This document shows, piece by piece, positions 44,104-54,489 of a DNA stretch of 64,000 bases. The stretch is from Candidula unifasciata (Eukaryota; Mollusca; Gastropoda; Stylommatophora; Geomitridae): positions 228,501 through 292,500 of the forward strand of contig CAJHNH020004546.1 in the NCBI GenBank assembly GCA_905116865.2, read 5' to 3'. The notes below the pieces were generated by a model. That model made no database searches. It was not told the DNA's origin and worked only from the letters and a program-made list of their open reading frames with translations. Position numbers and translations under genes: made by a program. Position 1 is the stretch's first letter; each line of letters opens with the position of its first letter.

Positions 44104-44389
44104 CCCCCGTGTGGGTTCCGGGGCCCCATTGTAGAGGAAGACAAGAATAGACTCACTGCCTACCCAAAAGCATGTCGTAAGAGTCGACTAATTGGGGAGC
44201 TTCCTTTGAAGTCGGAGTGCATCTGCCGGAGAGGCAAGGAACCAACAGTCTGTATTCAAGAGAATGAGATCTGTAAAACTGATGCACACGCAACACTCAG
44301 GTTCTGGAGCAGGACTGCAGTTCAGTAGTGGACGAACAACCAGAACTTTCCGCCAGAGTGTACAGCTGGTGAACGTGAAGAAGAAGAAG
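44104..44389 (+). mobile_element. Family A retroposon, reference copy (A10)
   Basis: 286 bp from CCCCCCGTGTGGGTTCCGGG to the GAAGAAGAAG tail, bounded by a perfect 12-bp direct repeat, AATCGCTTTCTC, at 44092-44103 and 44390-44401. The paralogous segment at 58265-58290 lacks the insertion and shows one copy of the target site, which fixes both ends of the family. Confidence 0.92.
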
Positions 44390-44401
44390 AATCGCTTTCT
44401 C

Positions 44402-44525
44402 GAAATGAAAACGTAAATGCAGGACAACGCAGAAAGCAAACAACAGAGCGGGACACACCGGTAACCTTCAGTAAAGTCGACCAGCCCAACAAACTTGTGA
44501 ATGAAAAATCATCTACTCATTTTTG
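44402..44525. repeat. Duplicated segment P, copy 1, right part
   Basis: CGCAGAAAGCAAACAACAGA, GCGGGACACACC and GTCGACCAGCCCAACAAACT match 58300-58400. Confidence 0.85.
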
Positions 44526-44589
44526 GGGAGATTAACGTTTCTTTAATCAAAGAAATCAGTAACTAACAGTGAGATTTGCCTCAATCAGT

Positions 44590-45515
44590 GGTCTCCGCCC
44601 AGCCCTCACTCCCCCCCCCCCTCCCCACCTCAAGTTTTTAAAAAAAAATTATGCGTGGGGGAAAAAACACGTCACTGAGTTCTGCAGCATACCCGGGGGT
44701 GCGGGATAGGGAGAGGGAGGACAAGTGTGCCAGTCACATTTCCAAACTTATTGATCCCCCAGACCCACATCTACTGTTTAAGACACCAAACTGACCAGAA
44801 TGCTAGATTTCCCCCCGCAATCCCCAGACTCGCATCTGCTGTTTAAGCCCCAAATTTACAAGAATGCTAGACCCCCCCCCCCCCCGAAATCCCCAGACTC
44901 ACATCTACTGTTTAAGCCCCCAAATTTACCAGAATGCTAGATCCCCCCTCCCCCCCCCCCCCCCCCCCCCCCCCCCCATCCCCCCTCCCCCCCCCTAATC
45001 CCCAGACTCACATCTACTGTTTTAAGCCACCAAATTGACCAGAATGCTAGATCCCCTCCCCCCCCCCTCCCCCCCCCCGAAATCCCCAGACTCACATCTA
45101 CTGTTTTAAGCCCCTAATTTACCAAAATGCGAGACCCCCCCCCCCCCCGCAATCCCCAGACTCACATCTACTGTTTAAGCTCCCAAATTGACCAGAATGC
45201 TAGACCCCCCCCCCTAATCCCCAGACTCACATCTACTGATTAAGCCACCAAATTGACCAGAATGCTAGATCTCCCCCCCCCCCCCCGAAATCCCCAGACT
45301 CACATCTACTGTTTAAAGCCCCCCAAATTTACCAAAATGCGAGACCCCCCCCCCCCCCTCCCCCCCGCAATCCCCAGACTCACATCTACTGTTTAAGCCC
45401 CCAAATTTACCAAAATGCGAGATTTATCCCCCCCCCCCCCCCCCGAAATCCCCAGAGTCACATCTACTGTTTAAGCCACCAAATTTACCAGAATGCTAGA
45501 TTTCCCATTACCCGT
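44590..45515. repeat. Minisatellite with poly-C tracts, about 65-80 bp
   Basis: About ten units of AATCCCCAGACTCACATCTA, CTGTTTAAGCCCCCAAATTT and ACCAGAATGCTAGA, separated by C runs of about 8 to 37 bases. The minus strand is correspondingly rich in long G runs. Confidence 0.95.
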
Positions 45516-46105
45516 ACACTAAGAGCGTCTGCCGTCAGAATCCACTGTAGTGACTGACCACAGAGCCGACAATTGTATTTCTAATTTGTCCAAGAGAAGA
45601 TTCATTGCGCATGTCGACATGCAAGCCGTGATTGAAGCAATCTGCAATTTGTTTCAACATTAGTGTTCAGGAAGCGGAACCTGCGAGTGATGTACGCGTG
45701 CGAGTATGTTAGCTAGCGTGTTTGTGAGTGTGTGTGCCAATACGTGTGCGCGGACTTAAACAGAATGAGTGCCATCTAATGAAAGGTCCTGGTTAATTAT
45801 CTTAGCGGTAAATTCCGTTGCTTTTGAAACCGGGAGACCTGCACTGTTTTCAATCTATCAGTGGCATTTTTTTTTCTCACAAGACACATGGCAGTGTATT
45901 TAGGAAAGAAAGGTATTGAAGCTTGCTATGTGCAATGCTAAAACAGTGCAACAAAACTTACAGTCACTTTTTTGTTTTGTTTTTTAACATTTACTGAAAT
46001 ACTATTAAGCATTACAAGCAAAGTGAGTGCAAACAGACAGATTACAAACAGCATAATCATTTCAACATTCAACTACCAGTGCTAAACACTGACACTATCT
46101 AAAGC
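45516..46105. other. Unassigned upstream sequence
   Basis: CCACAGAGCCGAC near 45557 is a scrap of family E head. Otherwise nothing recognised. Confidence 0.4.
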
Positions 46106-46109
46106 CCAA

Positions 46110-46395
46110 AATCACCACCTGCTAGATGAGATGCCTGAGGAAAGCAGCCAACCTAACCATCCAAGATCGAGTGAATGAATAATGATACTATCAGGCAAAT
46201 TGTGGGAACGACACTTTGTACTAGATTTATCGAGAAACTGCAGATCAAGTGGTTTGGCCATCAAGTATGCAGCAAGATCAAATACCGTCACAAGCACTTC
46301 ATTAGCTACAAGAGCAAGAGGACGACCGCGGAAAATATGGATCGATAACATTAAAGGCACTCTGCGCCTTCACGGCATGACAATATAATAATGTC
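46110..46395 (+). mobile_element. LINE ORF2 C-terminal remnant
   Basis: SSGLAIKYAARSNTVTSTSL then RARGRPRKIWIDNIKGTLRL fits the ORF2 tail (GRPRKxWxDNIKE). Frameshifted. Confidence 0.65.
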
Positions 46396-46484
46396 TAGAA
46401 CAGAAATCATGTCCATGGCCTAGACAATATCTGCTCTTCCAAACAGCAAATATTAAAGAGATCCCAAAAACATTTCAGGTAAAA

Positions 46485-46792
46485 CTAAGCTACAACTTCT
46501 CTAAGCACTAGTTATTGGTACGTTTACGTATGACTGTGAAACGTGGACATTACCAGCTGAACTCGACAAGAAGTTACAGGCATTGGCAACAGGGTCCTTA
46601 AAAAACATCCTTGCCCTATCGAACGGAGACCACATCGAAAGTGACGAGGTTTCCAGTATCATGACCCAACGCAATGGCAAATATGAACCTCTTTTAACTA
46701 CAGTGAAAAGACGGAAAATGCAATGTTGCGGAAATTAAATTGAATCTAAAGGCCTCTCAAAAACAAAACAAAGAGTTGAGTAGAGAGGAAGA
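46485..46792 (+). mobile_element. LINE ORF2 post-RT remnant, left of a SINE insertion
   Basis: ALVIGTFTYDCETWTLPAEL, DKKLQALATGSLKNILALS, RNGKYEPLLTTVKRRKMQCC follow the known post-RT pattern (FTYGCETWTL). The reading continues at 47017 after the C8 insertion. Confidence 0.8.
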
Positions 46793-47016
46793 TGGGGAGC
46801 GGCTGTGATGTAGCGGCTAGGCACTAGCCTGCGAGTCGGAAGGTCGTAGGTTCGGTTCCTGACGGGGGCGAAAATTTTGTTTAAAAAAATAACCTTGGCT
46901 CTCAGGTCGACCTAGCCTTTAGTGGGTACCTGTTGCAGTACTGTGAAGTAAAGACGGCCGGCGTGATGATGACCCCATCATCCATCAAGTGCTGTTTGGT
47001 CTATAAAATATATGTC
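46793..47016 (+). mobile_element. Family C tRNA-derived SINE with exact target duplication (C8)
   Basis: 224 bp bounded by a perfect 12-bp direct repeat, TAGAGAGGAAGA, at 46781-46792 and 47017-47028. Head GATGTAGCGGCTAGGCACTA with B-box-like GTAGGTTCGGTTCC, body GGTCGACCTAGCCTTTAGTG, end GGTCTATAAAATATATGTC. It interrupts a LINE. Confidence 0.92.
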
Positions 47017-47115
47017 TAGAGAGGAAGAGGAGAAGACCAAATAAGACATGCACACAAAATTTGACTGACTGGACAGGCCTGAGGCATGCTACCAGAAAGT
47101 CCATTCATCTGACCG
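47017..47115 (+). mobile_element. LINE ORF2 C-terminal remnant, right of the SINE
   Basis: RGRGRP-type basic stretch, then NLTDWTGLRHATRKSIHLTV, completing the fragment at 46485-46792. Confidence 0.75.
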
Positions 47116-47184
47116 TCAAAGGTGACCCGACAGTCACCAGCAGCTGTGACCCGACAACACGCAGTGCTATGAGACGATTATGTG

Positions 47185-47266
47185 TTTTCCGAGGGTCTTA
47201 GGCGACCCCTGCGAGAGGGTCGCTGGATCCCCAAAGGGGTCGCGACTTACCGGTTAAAAACCGCTG
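47185..47266. mobile_element. hAT-type miniature element end
   Basis: CCGAGGGTCTTAGGCGACCC and GGGGTCGCGACTTACCGG, then AACCGCTG, match the right half of hAT miniature elements such as 23995-24184. The left terminal repeat is absent. Confidence 0.6.
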
Positions 47267-47339
47267 AAATAGAAGAACGGCCTGAAAGAAAAAGTCGTGC
47301 TTGCGCAACGCACTGGAAAGAGCACAGATAAACTGTTGA

Positions 47340-47357
47340 CACCCCCCCCCCCACCCC
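47340..47357. repeat. Poly-C tract
   Basis: C run interrupted once by A. Confidence 0.9.
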
Positions 47358-47443
47358 ATTTGACCATCATTTTGATACAGTGATTAGAGGAAGAGCAGAA
47401 GAAGTTTAATTCCTCAACAACAACAACAACAAACCGCCAAGTG

Positions 47444-48157
<714 letters not shown>

Positions 48158-48166
48158 TGTCTATCT

Positions 48167-48349
48167 AAGTAAGTAAAGAGCCTTTCTCACGCCTTTAGCG
48201 CATCGGGCATATGGGAAGAGCACCCATATTTTTACAGAACAATCGGCACTAGGTGAGTAATGTAGTCAGCATTACGCCGGACGTCATTACTTTTTTCAGG
48301 ACATACATCCTGGTACCCATTTTAGGCTGGGTAGACCTGAGACGCCCCA
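48167..48349 (-). mobile_element. Family C SINE, head-truncated, in a nested stack (C9)
   Basis: Contains ACGCCTTTAGCGCATCGGGC, AGTCAGCATTACGCCGGACG and CATTTTAGGCTGGGTAGACC. It is flanked by TGTCTATCT at 48158-48166 and 48351-48359. The tRNA head is missing at the 48349 end, and AAGTAAGTAAAG may be its 3' tail. Confidence 0.8.
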
Positions 48350-48359
48350 CTGTCTATCT

Positions 48360-48411
48360 ATAATTCAACATTTTCGTCCTTCTTAGGACGTTATTTTTTT
48401 GTTATTTGGAG
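48360..48411 (+). mobile_element. Family D copy, left part (D2)
   Basis: CGTCCT-TCTT-AGGACG hairpin followed by TTTTTTTGTTATTTGGAG. It is interrupted at 48411 by an 883-bp insertion and resumes at 49302. Confidence 0.8.
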
Positions 48412-49294
48412 TCATTTACTCAGGCACTTTCATCTCGCAGCCGGTGATTTTACGTATATGGGCTGTAAAAACTGTCCATGTTAAGCACTTGTGGCTTAAT
48501 AAATGAAATGAATATCCCTTAAAAAATCTGTCTCCTGGCACTCATAGTTAGGCCCAGATGTCTTTAACTAGGCTGTAAAAGTTTCACTTGCTTTCTGACA
48601 TGTTATGCTATTTACCACTTTATGCTAACTGACACATGGCCGGGAAAGGCATTGTACAGACATGAGTGGTGCCCCGTGTCCTTTTGCTTTTCTTTCTATT
48701 TCCCCTCACCCTGTCAGGCCTACTTGTGGGTTGTTTCCCCTCCCGTCTTGGCTTCTACTGTATATATTTGATATGACTCAAAATAATATTGTTTTGCATT
48801 ATCATCGTTTTAAAAATATTTTTTTTTTCTGTTTAAAATGTTTAATAATAGCCGAAAGGCACATGTAAATATATCCCGCTGCTTCTCCCTCAAAAAAATT
48901 TATATTTCCATTTCATCCTTTGTTTCCCTTGTCCGCTTACGCTTTCGTGCCTCCTTTTATCTTCTCCATTGTCCCTTCTTTCTTTCATTCTCTCTTTCCA
49001 CTCACTACTCACTCTGTTGTTGTAAATATATGTATATATATATCAAAAACCTGTAAAACATTACCATCGAAATGTACCGTTTCCGCTGACAGACCCAACA
49101 GCCCCAGCTTTCCTCGAACCCACTGATCCTCTCTGCCTCCCCCTGTCTCTATTTTCTGTGAAATGTCAGTGAGAAACGGTACAAACCATCATCATTTTTC
49201 GCACATCACCTTATTGATTTTGCTTTTGTTTATGTAAAGAGAATTTGTATCTGATGTTTTAAACCAATAAACAGATTTGGAAAAAAAAAAAAAA
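48412..49294 (+). mobile_element. 883-bp polyadenylated retroposed sequence
   Basis: Bounded by TTTTTTTGTTATTTGGAG (48394-48411) and TTTTTTTGTTATTTGAAG (49295-49312), an 18-bp duplication with one mismatch. It ends with AATAAA at 49266-49271 and a 14-base A tail at 49281-49294, so it was copied from a polyadenylated transcript. Frames at 48662-48868 and 48838-49056 have no motif. It could be a processed 3' UTR or pseudogene, or a 5'-truncated LINE; I cannot tell which. Confidence 0.85.
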
Positions 49295-49301
49295 TTTTTT
49301 T

Positions 49302-49494
49302 GTTATTTGAAGCCCCACTCTGGCTTTTGCCAGGGGCCGCAATATAGGCAGGTCATCATTATGGCCAAATGTCTGAACGCGGTTTCTGGGACCTCTCCAC
49401 GGTGATCCTCATCCGCATGGTGGCACTTTGTGTCATCGGGTGTTTATCGCTTGTGTGATGTCCTGGTGGGGTAAAAAAAATCCAATCCAATTCT
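49302..49494 (+). mobile_element. Family D copy, right part (D2)
   Basis: GAAGCCCCACTCTGGCTTTT, GCCAGGGGCCGCAATATAGG to GTCCTGGTGGGGT with a (CCAAT)n-like tail, then TGTCTATCT at 49497-49505. It matches D1 closely. Confidence 0.85.
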
Positions 49495-49505
49495 ACTGTC
49501 TATCT

Positions 49506-50128
49506 TAGAAGGAACAATAATTTAAAGGAATTGTTTGTTTAAATGCCATGTCACACACAGGGTAAAGCCAAACTGCCCAGATCTTAACCCGGGCTCTGAG
49601 TACAGCAGCAGACAGACAAGCGAAGCCGGCGAGAAAGGGAGATTACACAGAAGCCAGTGACAAAGTACGAGAAAAGGGGGAGAGCAGGCGAAAAACGTCG
49701 GGCTGTTGATTAAAAATAGTACCCATTTCTGTTTTTCGTGACTAAACTCTCTGAGTGTAGGTAGACTAACAGGAGATACACTTGTTTATCCAGGAAACGA
49801 AATAAGCGGTTTTCGAGGGGTTTGTTTTCTTATAACCAAAACAAAACAAAAACAGAAAGTGTCTTCAGCACTGCTTGGGTATAATATTCCGATCAGTGAC
49901 TGAATTCTCAAAACTCATAAATAACAATGAATGATGATGAAAGTGAAATTTCACAAACTAAGCTTCATAAAAAACAGCAATGGAGACTGTTTAATGGAAG
50001 TCAAAAGGAGGATGTCATAGCTATGTGCCGATTAAACAGCATGAAAAATCTATGCTTAAGCAGCAGCAAGAAAATCAGAGTCACAGTTCTGAGAGCATGT
50101 ATCTTCCATGTACCAACATACGTTATCT
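49506..50128. other. Unassigned upstream sequence
   Basis: No exon recognised. The open frame at 49927-50205 has no motif. Confidence 0.4.
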
Positions 50129-50129
50129 G

Positions 50130-50313
50130 TTGCCGTCCCAAAATGGGACGCAAGTTTTCGTTATTTTCAAGTCCATTTCCGCTGCTGTTAGGGAACCTTA
50201 TATAACCTAACGGTTGAAGGGGTTTCTGTGACATGCGCCAGGGCGATTCTCATCCAAATGGTGACACTTTGTGTCACCGGGTGTATATCGCTCGTTGTGC
50301 GGTCCTGGTGGAG
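50130..50313 (+). mobile_element. Family D copy, diverged (D3)
   Basis: The hairpin CGTCCC-AAAAT-GGGACG keeps pairing with changed bases; then ATTCTCATCCAAATGGTGAC, ACTTTGTGTCACCGGGTG and TCCTGGTGGAGT. The second hairpin is lost. Confidence 0.75.
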
Positions 50314-50399
50314 TCTAACTTCATTCATATGCCAACAAACTGATGTGAGTCGTGGACGATTTCGAAGTATTCAGGGAAGAAAATACGGAGCTGCAATTT

Positions 50400-50545
50400 C
50401 ATAGGGATTTCTAAAGCACTCTCGACTTTCCTCTTGGTTGTACACTTTCTAAGACTGCTGTTCGTTCATCCCTTGATTATATCTTCCCCATTATATCGCT
50501 GTATACTTCTTGCTGGCTACCTTCAGCCTTTCACTCCATTATATT
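50400..50545 (+). repeat. Dispersed repeat F, copy 1
   Basis: CTTTCTAAGACTGCTGTTCG, TTCATCCCTTGATTATATCT and CTTGCTGGCTACCTTCAGCC are the reverse complement of 52850-52965. Confidence 0.85.
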
Positions 50546-50689
50546 TCAGTGTAGTTGACACCTTTAAGTAACTCGTATATAAGTCATTCAGATGAACTCT
50601 TTCAATATACTTTACCATGTGAAACAAACAAAATACCGACATTTCAGTAGGAGTGCTGTGATGTCAATTGTTGACTCGACTCAACTCCA

Positions 50690-51180
50690 CACTGGAATTA
50701 GAAAGCGCAACATAAAGTATGGGAAAACGTGCACAAACACAACCGAACGTTTCGACTAAAGTCTTCATCGGTGGAGTACAATTACAACAGAAACTGTGAC
50801 CACCAAATACAAGAGATTAAAAGATAAAAGAGCTTATTCAAAACTGAACATGCTGCATACCCTGGGTGCACTAACTGGAGCGGCGAGACAGGAAGACCAT
50901 GCGGAAGCCACCCGTCGTTTTATCAGCTAGAACAGAATGGGAGTCGCTAGCCTAAAAACACTTGGAGATTTACTCAGGAGGAGATCGGCGCACTTATGAT
51001 CGAGTCCGATGTGAAATAAAGATGATCTTTAAATGAACAAGTAAAAATTATTTAAAAAAATATAACTAGAAAGCTCAAAGAAAGAAATGGAACATATACA
51101 GACAAACACAACCCATCGTTTCGACAACCGTTTTTGTCAATTTAATATTGACATCATCGCAAGCTATGAGTAGAAAATCC
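50690..51180 (-). repeat. Two related segments with hammerhead-like wording
   Basis: The minus strands at about 50771-50700 and 51170-51060 share CGAAACG, GGTTGTGTTTGT and CTTTCTA in order. The first reads CCGATGAAGACTTTAGTC then GAAACG, close to a hammerhead core (CTGATGA, stem, GAAA) but with C for the invariant T. Recorded as a weak lead. Confidence 0.35.
50860..51005 (+). mobile_element. LINE C-terminal remnant
   Basis: NRMGVASLKTLGDLLRRRSA then HL matches ISLKALGDLLRRRWEHL in the 8411-8760 LINE copy. Confidence 0.6.
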
Positions 51181-51287
51181 GATGATTAAAACAGAGCTGA
51201 TGAAAAAAAAAAATATCATTACGGCATGAAAACAGTCGCTTAGTTTACGATACTTCTACTTTACTTACTTTGTACACTGTCAGTGTC

Positions 51288-51445
51288 TGTGTCTTGGAGG
51301 TCACAATCGTGGTTCATAATTCCGAAATACCCGGTTCGATTCAGCTGCAGGTGATCTGCCAGCAGACTGCTTTACGCTGCTGCCGACAATAGTATGGATC
51401 GCTGACTGTGCAGCGGCAATGGCAAACTATTAAAGGTAACATTGC
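51288..51445 (+). mobile_element. Family E tRNA-derived SINE (E1)
   Basis: B-box-like CCCGGTTCGATTCAGCTGC, then GACTGCTTTACGCTGCTGCC and CAGCGGCAATGGCAAACT. It shares order and wording with 61740-61880 (minus) and 63600-63750. Confidence 0.7.
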
Positions 51446-51910
51446 CAAATAAAATCACCGACAGCCAACAAATAGTTTGCAAGAAGTATGCAACTAACTT
51501 AAGTTTTCCTTCACGACTTGCGGCGGTTGCAATCATAGACTCTCCCACGCATGCGCGCTCAGAAATATACACTCACCCAGAAACACGTCGAGAAAAAAAT
51601 AAGACACCGTTATGAAGACACAAATCTGTTCGAGGGGCGAAACAAGATGGGTTGAAGATAGGTATGTATGTCTTTTTTTGTGTGTGTGTGTGGAGGGGGG
51701 AGGGGGGGCGTGGCGGGGGGTGTTACCAGCTTGCTCCAGTTTAAAACAGTTCGAACTAGTATCTCAGGTAAAGCAGTTCAAGAAATCTAGGCCGACTGTA
51801 CTCTTATCGGCACGATTGTTTGTTGTACTACAAACACCTTCTGCTTGTACAAGAGGTTGATGCCCTCAAAATGGCGGGAATAAACTCTACTGCTTGCACT
51901 TTTTTTAACT
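51446..51910. other. Unassigned, G-rich patch
   Basis: A GGGGGG-rich segment at 51690-51722. No exon recognised. Confidence 0.4.
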
Positions 51911-51917
51911 TACGGGT

Positions 51918-52600
51918 TCTGTGTCTGACTTAGACATAGTGACAAGTTTCGGTCATGTTGAAAGAATCCCTGTGTCTGGCTTAGACATAGTGACAAGTTT
52001 CGATCATGTTGAAAGTCTCCCTGTGTCTGACTTAGACATAGTGACAAGTTTCGATCATGTTGAAAGTCTCCCTGTGTCTGACTTAGACATAGTGACACGT
52101 TTGGATCATGTTGAAAGTCTCCCTGTGTCTGACTTAGACATAGTGACAAGTTTCGATCATGTTGAAAGTCTCCTGTGTCTGACTTAGACATAGTGACAAG
52201 TTTCGGTCATGTTGAAAGACTCTCTGTGTCTGACTTAGACATAGTGACAAGTTTTAGTTATGTTGAAAGACTCTCTGTGTCTGACTTAGACATAGTGACA
52301 AGTTTTAGTTATGTTGAAAGACTCCTTGTGTCTGACTTAGACATAGTGACAAGTTTCAGTTATGTTGAAAGACTCCCTGTGTCTGACTTAGACATAGTGA
52401 CAAGTTTCGGTTTTTTTGAAAGACTCCCTGTGTCTGACTTAGACATAGTGACAAGTTTCGATCATGTTGAAAGTCTCCCTGTGTTTGACTTAGACATAGT
52501 GACAAGTTTCGATCATGTTGAAAGTCTCCCTGTGTTTGACTTAGACATAATGACAAGTTTCAGTTATGTTGAAAGTCTCCCTGTGTCTGATACAGACATG
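51918..52600. repeat. 51-bp minisatellite
   Basis: About 13 copies of GACATAGTGACAAGTTTCGA, TCATGTTGAAAGTCTCCCTG and TGTCTGACTTA. Frames of 17-residue repeats follow from the period and are not genes. Confidence 0.95.
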
Positions 52601-52800
52601 AGTTAGTTAAAGGTTTCGGCAACACTGAGAGAATCCCTGTGTCTGATACAGACATGGGTTAGTTAAAGGTTTGGGCTACACTGAGAGACTCCCTGTGTCT
52701 GATACAGACATGGGTTAGTTAAAGGTTTGGCTACACTGAGAGACTTTCAGTCTGAGACATGAGTTAAAGGTTTCAGCTATACTGAAAGACTTCCTCTGAA
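52601..52800. repeat. Variant 56-bp repeat continuing the array
   Basis: Three to four units with GATACAGACATGGGTTAGTT, AAAGGTTTGGGCTACACTGA and GAGACTCCCTGTGTCT, related to the 51-bp unit through the CTCCCTGTGTCTGA block. Confidence 0.9.
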
Positions 52801-52849
52801 TGACTTAAATACGAGCTACTTGAAGGAGTCGGTTACGCTGAATGATAAT

Positions 52850-52965
52850 GGAGGGAAAGGCTGAAGGTAGCCAGCAAGAAGCATGCAGCGATACAATGGG
52901 GAAGATATCATCAAGGGATGAACGAACAGCAGTCTTAGAAAATGTACAGCCAAGATAAAGACGAG
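52850..52965 (-). repeat. Dispersed repeat F, copy 2
   Basis: GGCTGAAGGTAGCCAGCAAG, GATATCATCAAGGGATGAAC and GAACAGCAGTCTTAGAAAAT, inverted relative to 50400-50545. Confidence 0.85.
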
Positions 52966-53343
52966 TATTTAAGAGATCCACTGCATATTTTCTCCATTAT
53001 CATCGTCAATTCTAGAAAGAGAAAAAAAAATCGACCACAATCAACCTGATTCGCTGTCAACAGTCTCCGGTTATATTTCTGGTCTGGTTTATTTGCGTGG
53101 CTAAGTTATAGGTATATGCGCCATCTTCCTGGCTTAATGTTCCTACCCTGATAGCTAGAGCGCTCCTTCATGTATGAGTTCCAATGTGTTCCTCTTATCT
53201 TTGTCTTCGTCGTGTTTCCCTTGTGGGTCATCCTCTGTCCGGTTTCTCCTACTCATTATTTTGTTCAGTATCTGTTCCCTTTTATTTTGGCCAGGTTTTT
53301 TTTTTTTACTTTGTCAAATGTATGAAAACAGTTTTTGTGTTTG
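52966..53343. other. Unassigned upstream sequence
   Basis: Nothing recognised. Confidence 0.4.
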
Positions 53344-53350
53344 GATAGAT

Positions 53351-53621
53351 CCTTCCCGTGTGGCTCCTAGGGTCTCACTGTGGGGTACACAAGAATAGAC
53401 CCACTGCTTCCTCAACAAGCATGTCGTAAGAGTCGACTAATTGCGGCTTTCTTCGAAGTCAGAGTGCACCTGCCTGAGAGGCAAGCAACCAACGATTGCA
53501 AATAATTAAGTCGGATATGCGCGCAACATTCAGGTTCTGGAAAAAGACTTAAGTCCAGAGTTGGACAAACAATAAGAAAATTCTGCCGGAGTTGACAGCC
53601 GGTGAACGCAAAGAAGAAGAA
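53351..53621 (+). mobile_element. Family A retroposon (A11)
   Basis: Complete copy from CCTTCCCGTGTGGCTCCTAG to GAAGAAGAAGA. It is flanked by GATAGAT at 53344-53350 and 53622-53628, probably a short target-site duplication. Confidence 0.85.
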
Positions 53622-53639
53622 GATAGATGCGAAATTGTG

Positions 53640-54190
53640 AAAATATTTTGCTGTGATCATAGCTGTCCTAAATTTTCTAAAGGACGAGCCGGTGTGTTGG
53701 GAAATAAAAAAGCAGAAAGATATGCTGGTTCCAGAATCTTTAGCTGACGAGCTGCTACACGGTAGGAAAGGTGTGGTCGGGGCATTTCACAATCATTTAA
53801 CAACAAGGGAGGAAGAAAAGACCAAAACACTCAGGAAATAATGCTGTAAGGGACCTCCCTTGTGGGCATGGGGACCCCCGTTTGGGTGGGGGTTGCAGGG
53901 GGAGGCCACTGGTCCATAACAATCATTTAGTCAGCTGTGTACACCTACCAAAATTGAAACACCGTGAGAGCCATCGTCTGCTGTATCACTGTAAAAAAGC
54001 GACTAACTAAAGTTTTGCTGAAATGGGATGTGGTATGCCCAAAGGCAAAGATATCGCAGCCTAGCTGTAAATCAAAACCCAACGTCTCAACCGCTATTTT
54101 AAGGGCGAACGTAAAAGATGAAAAGGCAAGTGGCCAGAGAAGAAGGACAACGCTCAACACTCAGAGGAAAGGCAAGGTAAACATATGATC
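53640..54190 (+). mobile_element. RNase H-bearing LINE remnant
   Basis: PVCWEIKKQKDMLVPESLAD then ELLHGRKGVVGAFHNHLTTR is a frameshifted version of the RNase H end and following region. The 3' part at 54130-54190 (CGCTCAACACTCAGAGGAAA) matches 15360 and 22830. Confidence 0.65.
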
Positions 54191-54230
54191 AGAGCTGTTA
54201 AGTCTACACAAAACTCTCTCTACACATCGA

Positions 54231-54470
54231 ACGTGGAGCCGTAGTGGTAAAGCTGCTAGAGATACTCGCCTGCCGATCCGAATGCCGTGGGTTCGAATCC
54301 GAACGGACCTGACTTATATTTGTTTAATAGCATCGGATCCCAGGTCGACCTAACCTTGAGTGGGTACCAGGTAAAGCCCTATGAAGTAAAAGCAGCCGGC
54401 CTGATGTTGATCACATCACCCACCAAGTATCGACTGGTCTATAAAATACGCTTCAAGGCGCTGAAAAAGG
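54231..54470 (+). mobile_element. Family C tRNA-derived SINE (C10)
   Basis: Head GAGCCGTAGTGGTAAAGCTG with a perfect B box, GGTTCGAATCC, body CCAGGTCGACCTAACCTTGA, end GGTCTATAAAATACGCTTCA. Full length, with the best preserved promoter boxes of the family. Confidence 0.85.
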
Positions 54471-54489
54471 GCCATTACTTTAGTTATAC

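Noticed and set aside
51910..52606. 17-residue repeat frames (VSDLDIVTSF and relatives)
   Set aside because: Period 51 bp is a multiple of three; no flanking coding sequence or start context.
54231..54305. Possible tRNA gene (perfect B box)
   Set aside because: Head of family C, repeated elsewhere with the same non-tRNA body.
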